A DNA stretch of 64,000 bases from positions 12,580 through 76,579 of the forward strand of contig NZ_JBHMFS010000022.1 in NCBI RefSeq assembly GCF_051433165.1, in the 5' to 3' direction. Origin of the DNA: Falsiroseomonas sp051433165. GTDB lineage: Bacteria; Pseudomonadota; Alphaproteobacteria; Acetobacterales; Acetobacteraceae. Below the pieces are notes generated by a model. It had not been told where the DNA came from. It saw only the letters and a list, made by a program, of their open reading frames with translations, and did no database searches. Positions 14,823 through 23,214 of this stretch are shown piece after piece. Each line of letters begins with the position of its first letter. The first letter of the stretch is position 1. Position numbers and translations under genes: made by a program.

Positions 14823-17195
14823 ATGCCCGACACCAACATGCTCGATGCGACGCGCCTGAAGTTCGGAATCGGGCAGTCCGTGCCGCGCGCCGAAGACCCG
14901 ATCCTGCTGACCGGCCGGGGCCAATACACGGATGATATCGCGCTGCCGGGCCAGATCTGGTGCGCGATGGTCCGCAGCGCCTACGCCCATGGCGTGATCC
15001 GCGGCATCGGGACGGAGGCGGCGCGCGCCATGCCGGGGGTGCTCGGCGTCTGGACCGGCGCCGATCTGGTGGCCGCTGGCTACGGGCCGATGAAATGCGC
15101 CATGCCGCTGAAGAACCGCGACGGGTCCGCCATCCGCACCACCTATCGGCATGCCCTGGCCACCGACAAGGTGCGCTTCGTCGGCGACCCGGTGGCCTTC
15201 GTCGTCGCCGAGACCCGTTCGGAGGCGAAGGACGCGGCGGAGATGGTCGAGCTCGACATCGACATGCTGCCGGCCGTCACCCAGGCCTCCGCCGCGGCCG
15301 AGGCCAGCGCGCCGCAGCTTTACGACGACATCCCCGGCAACCTGGTGCTGGATTTCCAGCAGGGCGACAGCACCAAGGTGGCCGCGGCCTTCGCAGGGGC
15401 AGCGCATGTCACGCGCCTGGCCATCAGGAACAACCGCATCGTAGTCTGCGCCATGGAACCGCGCAGCGCCATCGGGTCCTTCGAGGATGGGCGCTACGTG
15501 CTGCGCGTCGGCTGCCAGGGCGTCTTTGGGCTGCGGGCGCAGATGGCCAATGACGTGCTGAAGGTGCCGGTGCAGCAGGTGCGCGTGCTGACCGGCCATG
15601 TCGGCGGCAGCTTCGGCATGAAGGCGAATGCCTATCCCGAATACATCTGCCTGCTGCATGCCGCGAAGGAACTCGGCCGGCCGGTGAAGTGGACGGATGA
15701 GCGGACCAGCAGCTTCCTGTCCGACCAGCACGGCCGCGACCATGAGGTAGAGGCGGAGCTTGCCCTGGATGCCGAAGGCCGGTTTTTGGCCGTGCGTCTG
15801 ACCTCCTTCGCCAATATGGGCGCCTACCTGTCCACCGTCTCGCCGCTGATGGGCACAGCGAATTTCTGGAAGAACGTGCAGTCCAACTATCGCACGCCGC
15901 AGATCGAGGTGGTCACGCGCAGCCTGCTAACCAACACCACCCCCGTCTCGGCCTATCGCGGCGCCGGCCGGCCGGAGGGCAACTACTTCATGGAGCGGCT
16001 GATCGAGGCCGCGGCCCAGGAAATGGGCCTGAGCGCCATCGAGCTGCGCCGCCGCAACCATATTCGTCCGGAGGAAATGCCCTACGCCGCCGCCAGCGGC
16101 AGCACCTATGACGGCGGCGATTTCACGGCCCTGCTGGACCGGACGCTCGAGGCCGCCGACCTGCCCGGCTTCGCGGCGCGCAAGCAAGCAAGCGCGGCGA
16201 AGGGCCTGCTGCGTGGCCTCGGCATCGGCAATTTCCTGGAGTGCACGGCGCCGCCGACCAAGGAACAGGGCGGCATCCGCTTCGAGAAGGACGGCACTGT
16301 CACCATCATCACCGGCACGCTGGACTACGGCCAGGGCCATTGGAGCGCCTTCGCCCAGGTGCTGCACCAATCCATCGGGATCCCGTTCCACCAGATCCGC
16401 CTGTTGCAGGGCGATTCGGATGAGCTGGTGGCCGGTGGCGGCACCGGCGGGTCGAAATCCCTGATGGCCTCCGGCGCCGCGATCGTCGAGGCATCGGAGC
16501 TGGTAGTTGAGAAGGGCCGCGCGGCCGCGGCCTGGGCGCTGGAGGCGGCGGTCGCGGATATCGAGTTCGAGGCGCATCCCACGGATGGCGAGGGCCGTTT
16601 CCTGATCGCGGGCACCGACCGCGGCATCGGCATCATGGATCTGGCGGCGCGGCTGCGGCAGGCACCCTCGGTGCCGGAGGGGGTTCCGGCGACCCTCGAC
16701 GTGACGCATGTCTTCGACCAGGCGCCGCAGTCCTACCCCAATGGCTGCCACGTGGCGGAGGTCGAGATCGACCCCGAGACCGGGATCGTCAGCATAGTTC
16801 GCTACCTGTCGGTGAATGATTTCGGCGTCATCGTGAACCCGATGCTGGTCGCCGGTCAGGCGCATGGCGGCATCGCCCAGGGCATCGGCCAGGCGCTGCT
16901 GGAAAGCGTGGCCTTCGGCGAGGATGGCCAGATGCAGACCGGCAGCTACCTGGACTACGCACTACCGCGGGCAGGGGACATGCCGGCCATCGACTTCATC
17001 AGCCACCCCGTTCCGGCCAAGACGAATCCGCTCGGCGCCAAGGGCTGCGGCGAGGCCGGCTGCGCTGGGTCGCTGCCGGCGGTGATGAATGCCCTGGTGG
17101 ATGCGCTCTCCACCTACGGCATCCGCCACATCGACATGCCGGCAACGCCAGAGCGGGTGTGGCAGGCGATCCAGGCGGCGCAGCGCGCCGCCTGA
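14823..17195 (+). CDS. Xanthine dehydrogenase-family molybdopterin-binding large subunit, without partner subunits
   Basis: A predicted 790-residue protein of the CoxL/XdhB type. It has the N-terminal aldehyde-oxidase 'hammerhead' domain (RAEDPILLTGRGQYTDDI) and the molybdopterin-binding domain with GGSFGMKANAYPEY, AYRGAGRPEGNYFMERLI and GCGEAGCAGSLPAVMNA; the Glu of the last motif fits the catalytic base. The family hydroxylates aldehydes, purines, N-heterocycles or CO. The AYRGAGRPE loop is the form seen in non-CO oxidising members. The usual FAD and [2Fe-2S] subunit genes are not next to it: upstream is an epimerase and downstream a convergent dipeptidase. It must borrow subunits encoded elsewhere or work differently. 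Confidence 0.9.
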   Translation: MPDTNMLDATRLKFGIGQSVPRAEDPILLTGRGQYTDDIALPGQIWCAMVRSAYAHGVIRGIGTEAARAMPGVLGVWTGADLVAAGYGPMKCAMPLKNRDGSAIRTTYRHALATDKVRFVGDPVAFVVAETRSEAKDAAEMVELDIDMLPAVTQASAAAEASAPQLYDDIPGNLVLDFQQGDSTKVAAAFAGAAHVTRLAIRNNRIVVCAMEPRSAIGSFEDGRYVLRVGCQGVFGLRAQMANDVLKVPVQQVRVLTGHVGGSFGMKANAYPEYICLLHAAKELGRPVKWTDERTSSFLSDQHGRDHEVEAELALDAEGRFLAVRLTSFANMGAYLSTVSPLMGTANFWKNVQSNYRTPQIEVVTRSLLTNTTPVSAYRGAGRPEGNYFMERLIEAAAQEMGLSAIELRRRNHIRPEEMPYAAASGSTYDGGDFTALLDRTLEAADLPGFAARKQASAAKGLLRGLGIGNFLECTAPPTKEQGGIRFEKDGTVTIITGTLDYGQGHWSAFAQVLHQSIGIPFHQIRLLQGDSDELVAGGGTGGSKSLMASGAAIVEASELVVEKGRAAAAWALEAAVADIEFEAHPTDGEGRFLIAGTDRGIGIMDLAARLRQAPSVPEGVPATLDVTHVFDQAPQSYPNGCHVAEVEIDPETGIVSIVRYLSVNDFGVIVNPMLVAGQAHGGIAQGIGQALLESVAFGEDGQMQTGSYLDYALPRAGDMPAIDFISHPVPAKTNPLGAKGCGEAGCAGSLPAVMNALVDALSTYGIRHIDMPATPERVWQAIQAAQRAA

Positions 17196-17204
17196 ACCCG
17201 CCGT

Positions 17205-18239
17205 TCAGCGCGCGGCCCGCAGGGTCGCGCGCCAGACGCGCAGGAAATTGCCCGACCACAGCAGTCCCAGTTCGCGGGCCCCATAGCCGCGGCGCAGCAG
17301 TTCGGCGCTGACGGCGCCGGTCATCGACGCATCCTGCCACCCCTGCACGCCGCCGCCGCCATCGAAGTCGGAGGACAGGCCGACATGGTCGATGCCGATG
17401 CGGCGCACCGCGTAGTCCAAGTGGTCCGCATAATCGGCCACGCTGGCGCGGGCGGTGCCATCCGCGTCCGGTGCCTTCAGGAAGCTGGGCACGGCGGTGA
17501 TCTGCAACAGCCCGCCGACATCCCGCAGCGCATCCATCTGCGCGTCATCCAGGTTGCGTGGATGGTCGCGCAGGGCGCGGCAGCAGGCATGGGTGGCGAC
17601 CACCGGGGTGCGCGACAACTCGGCCGCCTGCATCATGGCGCTGCGCGCGACATGGGAGACGTCGACGATCAGACCCACGCGGTTCATCTCCGCGATCGCG
17701 GTCCGGCCGAGCGCCGAAAGGCCGCCATGGCGGGTCGGCGCATCGCCCAGATCGGCACGCGGCCGGGCTGCATCGGACAGGGCGTTGTGGCCATCATGGG
17801 TGACGGTCAGGTAGATGGCGCCAAGCTTGCGCCACAGCGCCAGGCGCGACAGATCCTCGCCCATCGCGTAGCCATTCTCGACGCCGAGCAGGATGGCCAG
17901 GGCGCCATCCGCGGCACAAGCTTCCAACTCGTCCGGCGTGGTGCACAGGCGCCGCCGCATCGGCGTCTCGCCGGCGGTGGCGGCGATCGCCCGCAGCATG
18001 GCCTCGGCCCGCGCGCCTGCGGCGTCATGACCCGCCGCGGTCAGTGGCCCCTGCGGCACATAGGCGATGAAGACCACGCCCTTCAGGCCACCCGCCTGCA
18101 TCTTCGGATAATCCACGCGCCGCGCCGTTGGCGTTGCCGGGTCGGGGGTGGCTGGCCAGGGCACATCGACATGGGTGTCGAGGGTCAGCGTGGCGGCGTG
18201 GATGGCCGCCTCATCGGTCGACAAGGAAGGGTGTGTCAT
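17205..18239 (-). CDS. Membrane dipeptidase-type metallopeptidase (M19)
   Basis: A predicted 344-residue renal-dipeptidase-like enzyme. Metal and active-site motifs are visible in order: DTHVDVPW (HxD), LLGVENGYAMG (bridging Glu), VDVSHVARS (His), THACCRALRDHPRNLDD and GLSSDFDGGGG. The family hydrolyses dipeptides, including D-residues, using two zinc ions. The ATG at 18239 is chosen because similarity starts near THPSLSTDEAAIHAA; a longer frame to 18338 would overlap the permease gene. No signal peptide is seen, so it is probably cytoplasmic. It follows an amino-acid ABC permease on the same strand (47-base gap), suggesting uptake and cleavage of small peptides or modified amino acids. Confidence 0.9.
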   Translation of the reverse strand: MTHPSLSTDEAAIHAATLTLDTHVDVPWPATPDPATPTARRVDYPKMQAGGLKGVVFIAYVPQGPLTAAGHDAAGARAEAMLRAIAATAGETPMRRRLCTTPDELEACAADGALAILLGVENGYAMGEDLSRLALWRKLGAIYLTVTHDGHNALSDAARPRADLGDAPTRHGGLSALGRTAIAEMNRVGLIVDVSHVARSAMMQAAELSRTPVVATHACCRALRDHPRNLDDAQMDALRDVGGLLQITAVPSFLKAPDADGTARASVADYADHLDYAVRRIGIDHVGLSSDFDGGGGVQGWQDASMTGAVSAELLRRGYGARELGLLWSGNFLRVWRATLRAAR

Positions 18240-18286
18240 CCCGCGACGCTGGCTGCACGGCCGTGGCGCGTCAACCGTTCCCGCCT

Positions 18287-19060
18287 CTAACCGTCCCGGC
18301 GTCGCGTCTGGTCCGCGCCCAGCCGCCGTTCCAGCCAACGAGCGCCGGCCGAGATCAGCAGGATCAGCACCAGGTATTCCAGGATCAGGATGCTGTAGAT
18401 CTCGAGCGGCCGGAACACCGAGACGACAAGCTCATTGGCGCGGCGCGTCAGGTCCTGGTAGCCGATGACGCTCGCCAGGCTGCTCATCTTCACCACATAG
18501 ACGAATTGGTTGGCGACTGGCGGCAGGATGCGGCGGATCGCCTGTGGCAGCACCACCAGGCGCATGACCTGCCAGCGCGACAGGCCCAGCGCGGCCGCAC
18601 CCTCCCGCTGGCCTTGTTCGATGCTTTGGATGCCGCCGCGCAGAATCTCCGCCTCGAAGGCCGAGTCGCACAGCGCGATGGCGATCAGGGCCGCGGCGAA
18701 CACATCCAGCCGGATGCCCAGCACCACCGGCAGCCCATAGAAGACCCACAGGATCAGGACCAGGATCGGCACCGCGCGGAACAGCTCGACCCAGACCCGG
18801 TTGACCAGGCGCAGCGGGCGCAGGCGGGAGAAGCCCAGCAGGGCAATTCCGGTTCCGATCAGCAGGGACAGGATGATGGCGGCGAGCGAGAGGGAAACGG
18901 TCGCCCACAGCCCCTCCACCATGAAACCGAGATTGGCCCGGCCACGCGCATCGGTGGGGTCCACCACATGCCAGCCCCAATTGCTGCCACAGCCGGCCAA
19001 CGCCAGCAGCGGCAGAAACAGCAAGGGACGCAGGCGGCGCAAAATGGGGAGGATATGCAT
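18287..19060 (-). CDS. Amino acid ABC transporter permease (His/Glu/Gln/Arg type)
   Basis: A predicted 257-residue inner-membrane permease. It begins with a hydrophobic segment ending LLALAGCGSNWGW, has about four further membrane helices, and contains the EAA loop GAAALGLSRWQVMRLVVLPQ, which contacts the ATPase. ELFRAVPILVLILWVFYG is typical of the polar amino-acid permease family. The ATG at 19060 is preceded by a weak ribosome site. The LxGC-like stretch near the N-terminus resembles a lipoprotein box but lies in a membrane helix. The matching binding protein is divergent at 19182; no ABC ATPase gene is in the window, so the ATPase must be supplied from elsewhere. Confidence 0.87.
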   Translation of the reverse strand: MHILPILRRLRPLLFLPLLALAGCGSNWGWHVVDPTDARGRANLGFMVEGLWATVSLSLAAIILSLLIGTGIALLGFSRLRPLRLVNRVWVELFRAVPILVLILWVFYGLPVVLGIRLDVFAAALIAIALCDSAFEAEILRGGIQSIEQGQREGAAALGLSRWQVMRLVVLPQAIRRILPPVANQFVYVVKMSSLASVIGYQDLTRRANELVVSVFRPLEIYSILILEYLVLILLISAGARWLERRLGADQTRRRDG

Positions 19061-19181
19061 GCGGCTGTCTCCCACGCTTTCGGGAGCGAGACGAGATGCG
19101 CCCGGCGCGGCAGATGGGATAAGACGTTGCAAATCGCGAGGGCGGTCCAACCTCCGCGCAGCCCCGATGGAGTCTCTCCCC

Positions 19182-19976
19182 ATGTTACGTCGCCACATAC
19201 CGGCTGCTGCCGCCGCCGCATCCTTGCTGTTGCCCGCCCAGGCACTGGCGCAACAGGCTGGCGGGGGTCGCCTGCAGGCGATTCAGTCCGCCGGACGCAT
19301 CCGCATCGGCACGACGGGCGACTTCAACCCGATGAGCTTCCGCGACCCCGCGACCCGCAGCTATCGCGGCCACCAGATCGAGGCGGCGGAGCAATTGGCG
19401 CGGGACATGGGGGTGCGGCCTGAATTCGTCGCGACCGATTGGCGCACGCTGATCAACGGCCTGCAGGCGGACCAGTATGATGTGGTCTTCACCGGCACTT
19501 CGATGTCCGTCGCGCGCGCGATGGCGGCCAGCTTCACCATTCCCTGGGGCCGCACCGGCTTCATCCCGCTCACTACTCGTCGCAATGCCGCCCGCTTCGC
19601 CAATTGGGATGCGCTGAACCAGCGCGGCGTGACCATCGGCACCAATCTCGGCACCACGATGGAGCAATTCGTGCAGCAGGCGCTGCCGGCCGCGACGCTG
19701 CGCCGGGTGGAAAGCCCGGCGCGGGACTGGCAGGAACTGCTGGGCGGACGCGTCGATGCCACCATGTCCACGGTGATCGAGGCCGCTTTCCTCACCCGCG
19801 AACACCCAGAACTGGTCTCCCTGTTCAGCGATCAGCCGCGCAACCCGATTCCGATGGCGTTCATGGCGCCCTTGCAGGACCCGGTCTTCCTGAACTTCCT
19901 CAACGCTTGGGTCACCATCCGCCAGGCCAGCGGCTTCTTCGACGAGATCGGCCAGAAATGGGGCGTCAGTAGCTGA
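19182..19976 (+). CDS. Amino-acid ABC transporter substrate-binding protein (SBP family 3)
   Basis: A predicted 264-residue periplasmic protein. A signal peptide (RRHIPAAAAAASLLLPAQALA) is followed by GRIRIGTTGDFNPMSFRD, then YRGHQIEAAEQLARDMG, and later DVVFTGTSMSVARA. These are standard family 3 solute-binding motifs. Start 19182 is preferred because GGAG lies 9 bases upstream; ATG 19167 is an alternative. It is divergent from the permease across a 121-base gap. Its binding loop has TSMSVARAMAASF where amino-acid binders usually have a 'T..R...v.FS.PY' block, so cyclohexadienyl-dehydratase-like or other ligands cannot be excluded. Confidence 0.87.
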   Translation: MLRRHIPAAAAAASLLLPAQALAQQAGGGRLQAIQSAGRIRIGTTGDFNPMSFRDPATRSYRGHQIEAAEQLARDMGVRPEFVATDWRTLINGLQADQYDVVFTGTSMSVARAMAASFTIPWGRTGFIPLTTRRNAARFANWDALNQRGVTIGTNLGTTMEQFVQQALPAATLRRVESPARDWQELLGGRVDATMSTVIEAAFLTREHPELVSLFSDQPRNPIPMAFMAPLQDPVFLNFLNAWVTIRQASGFFDEIGQKWGVSS

Positions 19977-19986
19977 TGCCAGGCGT

Positions 19987-20280
19987 TCAGCCGAGGATGT
20001 GAAACAGCATCATGCCCGCCCCCAGCAGCGCCGTGGGCGCTGACAAGGCCAGCAGCGGCAGGGCGGCCAGTGGCCGCTCCGGCGCTGCGGCGTCCTCGGT
20101 GCAGCGTGGCGGCACGGCAATGGCGGCCGGGTAGGTCAGCACCTGGCGGCGGCGCGCGGCACCGCGTGGCAGGGGAATGACGGTGGCCGAGCGTGCCAGG
20201 GGCGGCGCCGGTTCGGCGGGCAACGCCGCCCGCAACGACCAGAGCGGGATCGTCTGCCTTGCCTTTTCCGCTGCCGCCAT
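19987..20280 (-). CDS. Small hypothetical protein with a C-terminal membrane segment
   Basis: A predicted 97-residue protein that I do not recognise. It begins MAAAEKARQTIPLW, has a basic middle part with RGAARRRQVLTYPA, and ends in a ~20-residue hydrophobic stretch followed by ILG-stop. That layout suggests a single-pass, tail-anchored inner-membrane protein. Third-position GC is high, as in real genes here. It converges with the binding-protein gene and lies 113 bases upstream of the pdxJ stop region's far side, with no clear operon partner. Coding status is likely but not certain. Confidence 0.5.
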   Translation of the reverse strand: MAAAEKARQTIPLWSLRAALPAEPAPPLARSATVIPLPRGAARRRQVLTYPAAIAVPPRCTEDAAAPERPLAALPLLALSAPTALLGAGMMLFHILG

Positions 20281-20393
20281 TGCCGCCTCGCATCCTGCAA
20301 GCGCTGCTCCCGGTCGTGTCGCCGGAAGCCTTCGCTCAGAACCCTACGCAACCGGTGTGCCATGCAAAATGCAAATGGCGCGGAGGCTGGCGC

Positions 20394-21131
20394 TCAGCCC
20401 TCTGGGTGGCGTGCCGCGTCGATCAGATCCCGCATCCGCCGCACCGCGACGGGCAGGCCTTCGAAGACGCTCTGCCCGACCAGAAAATGCCCGATCGAGA
20501 CCTCCGAGACCTCCGGCAAGGCGGCGATGCCGCCGATGGTGTCGAAATCCAGGCCATGGCCGGCATGGCAAAGCAGCCCCGCCGCCGCGGCGTCCCGCGC
20601 CCCCTGGGCCAGGCGCGCCAGATGCGCGGGGCGCTCGGCCGGCGTGGCATCGGCATAGCTGCCGGTGTGCAGCTCGATACAGTTGGCGCCGAGCCTGGCG
20701 GCCGCCTCGATCTGGGCGCGATCGGCCTCGACGAAGATGGAGGTGCGGATGCCGGCGCCGGTCAGGCGCCGGACCGCCTCGGCGAAGTCGGGGCCGCTTC
20801 GCAGTACGTCCAGCCCACCCTCAGTGGTCAGCTCCTGGCGCTTCTCCGGCACCAGGCACACCGCCTCCGGCATCACGCGAATGGCGATGCCGACCATTTC
20901 CTCGGTGGCTGCCATTTCCAAGTTCAGCTTGGTCGGCACTTCGGCCTTCATACGTTCCACATCCTGGTCGCGGATGTGCCGCCGGTCCTCGCGCAGATGA
21001 ATGGTGATGCCCTCCGCACCGGCAGATAGGCACAGCTTGGCCGCGGTCACCGGGTCCGGGAAGCGCCCGCCGCGGGCGTTCCGCAGCGTCGCCACATGAT
21101 CCACGTTGATCGAGAGCAGCAGGGGCATCAT
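20394..21131 (-). CDS. pdxJ: Pyridoxine 5'-phosphate synthase
   Basis: A predicted 245-residue TIM-barrel enzyme. It condenses 1-deoxy-D-xylulose 5-phosphate with 3-amino-2-oxopropyl phosphate to pyridoxine 5'-phosphate, the ring-closing step of the DXP-dependent vitamin B6 route. LSINVDHVATLRNARGG at the start, ITIHLREDRRHI, ELHTGSYA, CHAGHGLDF and IGHFLVGQSVFEGL are characteristic PdxJ blocks. Two adjacent ATGs exist (21131 and 21128); the first overlaps the stop of pdxA as ATGA. PdxA makes one of its substrates, so the pair is a compact two-step module. Confidence 0.96.
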   Translation of the reverse strand: MMPLLLSINVDHVATLRNARGGRFPDPVTAAKLCLSAGAEGITIHLREDRRHIRDQDVERMKAEVPTKLNLEMAATEEMVGIAIRVMPEAVCLVPEKRQELTTEGGLDVLRSGPDFAEAVRRLTGAGIRTSIFVEADRAQIEAAARLGANCIELHTGSYADATPAERPAHLARLAQGARDAAAAGLLCHAGHGLDFDTIGGIAALPEVSEVSIGHFLVGQSVFEGLPVAVRRMRDLIDAARHPEG

Positions 21132-22114
21132 GGGCGCGCATTCCTTGATCGGCTGATGGCGATGTCCGCGGCCAGACGCAGCGCGGCAATGAGGCTGCCC
21201 GGATCGGCCTGACCGGCGCCTGCAATATCCAGCGCGGTGCCATGGTCCGGACTGGTGCGGACGATCCTCAGTCCGAGCGTCACATTCACCCCACCATCCA
21301 TGTCGAGCGTCTTGATCGGGATGAGCGCCTGGTCGTGGTACATGCACAGCGCGCAATCATAGCTGGCGCGCGCCCGCGGGGTGAACAGCGTGTCGGCCGG
21401 CAGCGGGCCACGGGCCTCGATCCCCGCCCGGCGAAGGGCGGCGATGGCGGGTGCGACGATCTCGATATCCTCCCGACCCATCGTCCCGGCCTCCCCGGCA
21501 TGGGGGTTCAGGCCGGCCACCACGATGCGCGGCTGCACGATGCCGAAATCCTGCCGGAGCGCCTCCGTCACGATGCGGCCGTGCTCGATGATGAGGTCCG
21601 TGGTCAGGCTGCGGATGGCCTCTGCCAGCGCGGCATGGACCGTCACAGGCACCACCCGCAATCCGGGGCAGGCCAGCAGCATGACGGGCGAAACCCCGCG
21701 GCCCGCCAGTTCGCCCAGGAATTCGGTATGTCCGGGATGCTGGAAGCCGGCGGCGGTCAGCACGGATTTCTGGATCGGGTTGGTCACAACGCCGGCGGCG
21801 CGGCCCTCCAGGCACAGGCGCACGGCGGTCTCGATCGCGGCGATGACGGTCCCGGCATTGGCGGGGTCGGGCCGGCCGGGCTGCGGTGGTGCGGGCAGGG
21901 GAAGCGGCAGTACCGGCAGGCCGGCCGCGAAAGCCTCCGCCGCCTGATCCGGTGCCTCGATCACCACGACCGGCGCGTCCTTCACGCAGCGCGGGTCGCC
22001 GATGAAGAAGAAGGCCGGCCCCGACTCGCGCAGGCGGCGCCAGGCCTTTACCGAGATCTCGGCGCCGATGCCGGCCGGTTCGCCCATGGTCAGGCACAGG
22101 GGAAGGGGTGTCAT
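21128..22114 (-). CDS. pdxA: 4-hydroxythreonine-4-phosphate dehydrogenase
   Basis: A predicted 328-residue enzyme of vitamin B6 synthesis that oxidises 4-phosphohydroxy-L-threonine; the product decarboxylates to 3-amino-2-oxopropyl phosphate, the PdxJ substrate. LTMGEPAGIGAEI at the start, TNPIQKSVLTAAGF, HPGHTEFLGELAG (metal His) and YHDQALIPIKTLD (metal His) are diagnostic. The ATG at 22114 is chosen by homology; a longer frame to 22537 has no support. The stop overlaps the pdxJ start. A 207-base gap separates it from the divergent TauE-like gene. Confidence 0.96.
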   Translation of the reverse strand: MTPLPLCLTMGEPAGIGAEISVKAWRRLRESGPAFFFIGDPRCVKDAPVVVIEAPDQAAEAFAAGLPVLPLPLPAPPQPGRPDPANAGTVIAAIETAVRLCLEGRAAGVVTNPIQKSVLTAAGFQHPGHTEFLGELAGRGVSPVMLLACPGLRVVPVTVHAALAEAIRSLTTDLIIEHGRIVTEALRQDFGIVQPRIVVAGLNPHAGEAGTMGREDIEIVAPAIAALRRAGIEARGPLPADTLFTPRARASYDCALCMYHDQALIPIKTLDMDGGVNVTLGLRIVRTSPDHGTALDIAGAGQADPGSLIAALRLAADIAISRSRNARP

Positions 22115-22321
22115 GGCTGCGGCGTAGACGCTAACGCGCCGCAGGAATAGCGGGGTGAGCGGGCGGCCGGGACGCTTCCGGCCCGGCGCGCAGCGCGATG
22201 TTGCGGCTTGTGCATGGCCAGACGCATGTGGCGTGGCAACCGCGTCCGTCCAGGCGGCATGGCCGGATGCCCGCTTGACCTGGCGCAAGAACGGGGCGGC
22301 GCCGGCAGGATAGGGTGGGCC

Positions 22322-23080
22322 ATGCTCGCGAACTGCCTCCATGACCTGACCGCGCTTGGTGCGGGCGCCCTGGCATCCGTTGCACTGGCCATGTTGATGG
22401 CCGGGCTGGCGGGCGGCGTGACCCATTGCGCCGGCATGTGCGCGCCTTTCGTGCTGGCGCAGGCCAGCAGCATGGCCGGGCGGGTCGGGCCCGGCTTTGT
22501 CGCACGTCTCGCCGGCGCTGCGCTCATCCCGTACCATCTGGGCCGGATCGTCGGCTATGCGACGCTTGGTGCCGTTGCCGGGGCGAGTGCCGGGGTGGTG
22601 AGCCAGGTGACCGGGCTGCGGCAGGTGCTGGCGGCGCTGCTCCTGCTCGCGGCCTTGCTGATGGCCCGTCAGGCGCTAGGCCGCCTGCTTCCCGCGCGGT
22701 ATCACTGGTGGCCGTGGCGCCGCGCGCCACAGGGGGGCTTGGCGCCGACCTACCCCCCTTTCCTGCTGCGGCCCATCGGCAGCCTGCTGGCCAATCCTGG
22801 CGGCTGGAATGGATTCGGCCTGGGTCTGATGCTCTCGGCGCTGCCTTGCGGGCTGCTTTACGCGGCACTCGCCGCCGCCGCGGCAACGGGCAGCGCGCTG
22901 GCAGGCGCCCTGGCCATGCTCGCTTTCTCGCTGGGCACGATTCCGGCCCTGGTTGGGGTGGCGCTGCTCGGCCGGCTGTTTCTGCGCCGAGCCGGGCCGG
23001 TCACCCAGTTGGCCGGCGGCCTGTTGTTCCTGGTGAATGCGGTGCTGCTGGGAACCATGGCGGTGCGCCTGGTGGCCTGA
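22322..23080 (+). CDS. TauE/SafE (UreH/DsbD_2-like) integral membrane protein
   Basis: A predicted 252-residue protein with about six membrane helices. GGVTHCAGMCAPFVLAQ near the N-terminus is a variant of the HCxGMC motif, and a second proline/cysteine motif, SALPCGLLYAAL, sits in the second half. This pattern belongs to the UreH/DsbD_2-like membrane proteins often annotated as sulfite exporter TauE/SafE. Members are linked to transport of metals, sulfite or reducing power, and homologues are frequently found with cbb3 oxidase assembly genes. Here the ccoNOQPGHIS operon begins 3.3 kb downstream, with an RTX gene and a DUF2189 gene between. A role in copper or thiol handling for the oxidase is plausible inference. 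Confidence 0.8.
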   Translation: MLANCLHDLTALGAGALASVALAMLMAGLAGGVTHCAGMCAPFVLAQASSMAGRVGPGFVARLAGAALIPYHLGRIVGYATLGAVAGASAGVVSQVTGLRQVLAALLLLAALLMARQALGRLLPARYHWWPWRRAPQGGLAPTYPPFLLRPIGSLLANPGGWNGFGLGLMLSALPCGLLYAALAAAAATGSALAGALAMLAFSLGTIPALVGVALLGRLFLRRAGPVTQLAGGLLFLVNAVLLGTMAVRLVA

Positions 23081-23214
23081 CTGACCGCTTGAAAACACCA
23101 ACGGGCCCTTAGCCGCCGGCGTTCTCAAACGGGTATTGAGCAAATCGCCGGGTCGCTAACGCCATTTCAACCCGGACCACGCTTTCTGCCCTGGCACCAG
23201 GATGGGGCCCCTTC

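Noticed and set aside
19182..19976. Cyclohexadienyl dehydratase instead of a transport binding protein
   Set aside because: The fold is shared, but the divergent amino-acid permease favours a transport role; enzymatic residues could not be confirmed by eye.
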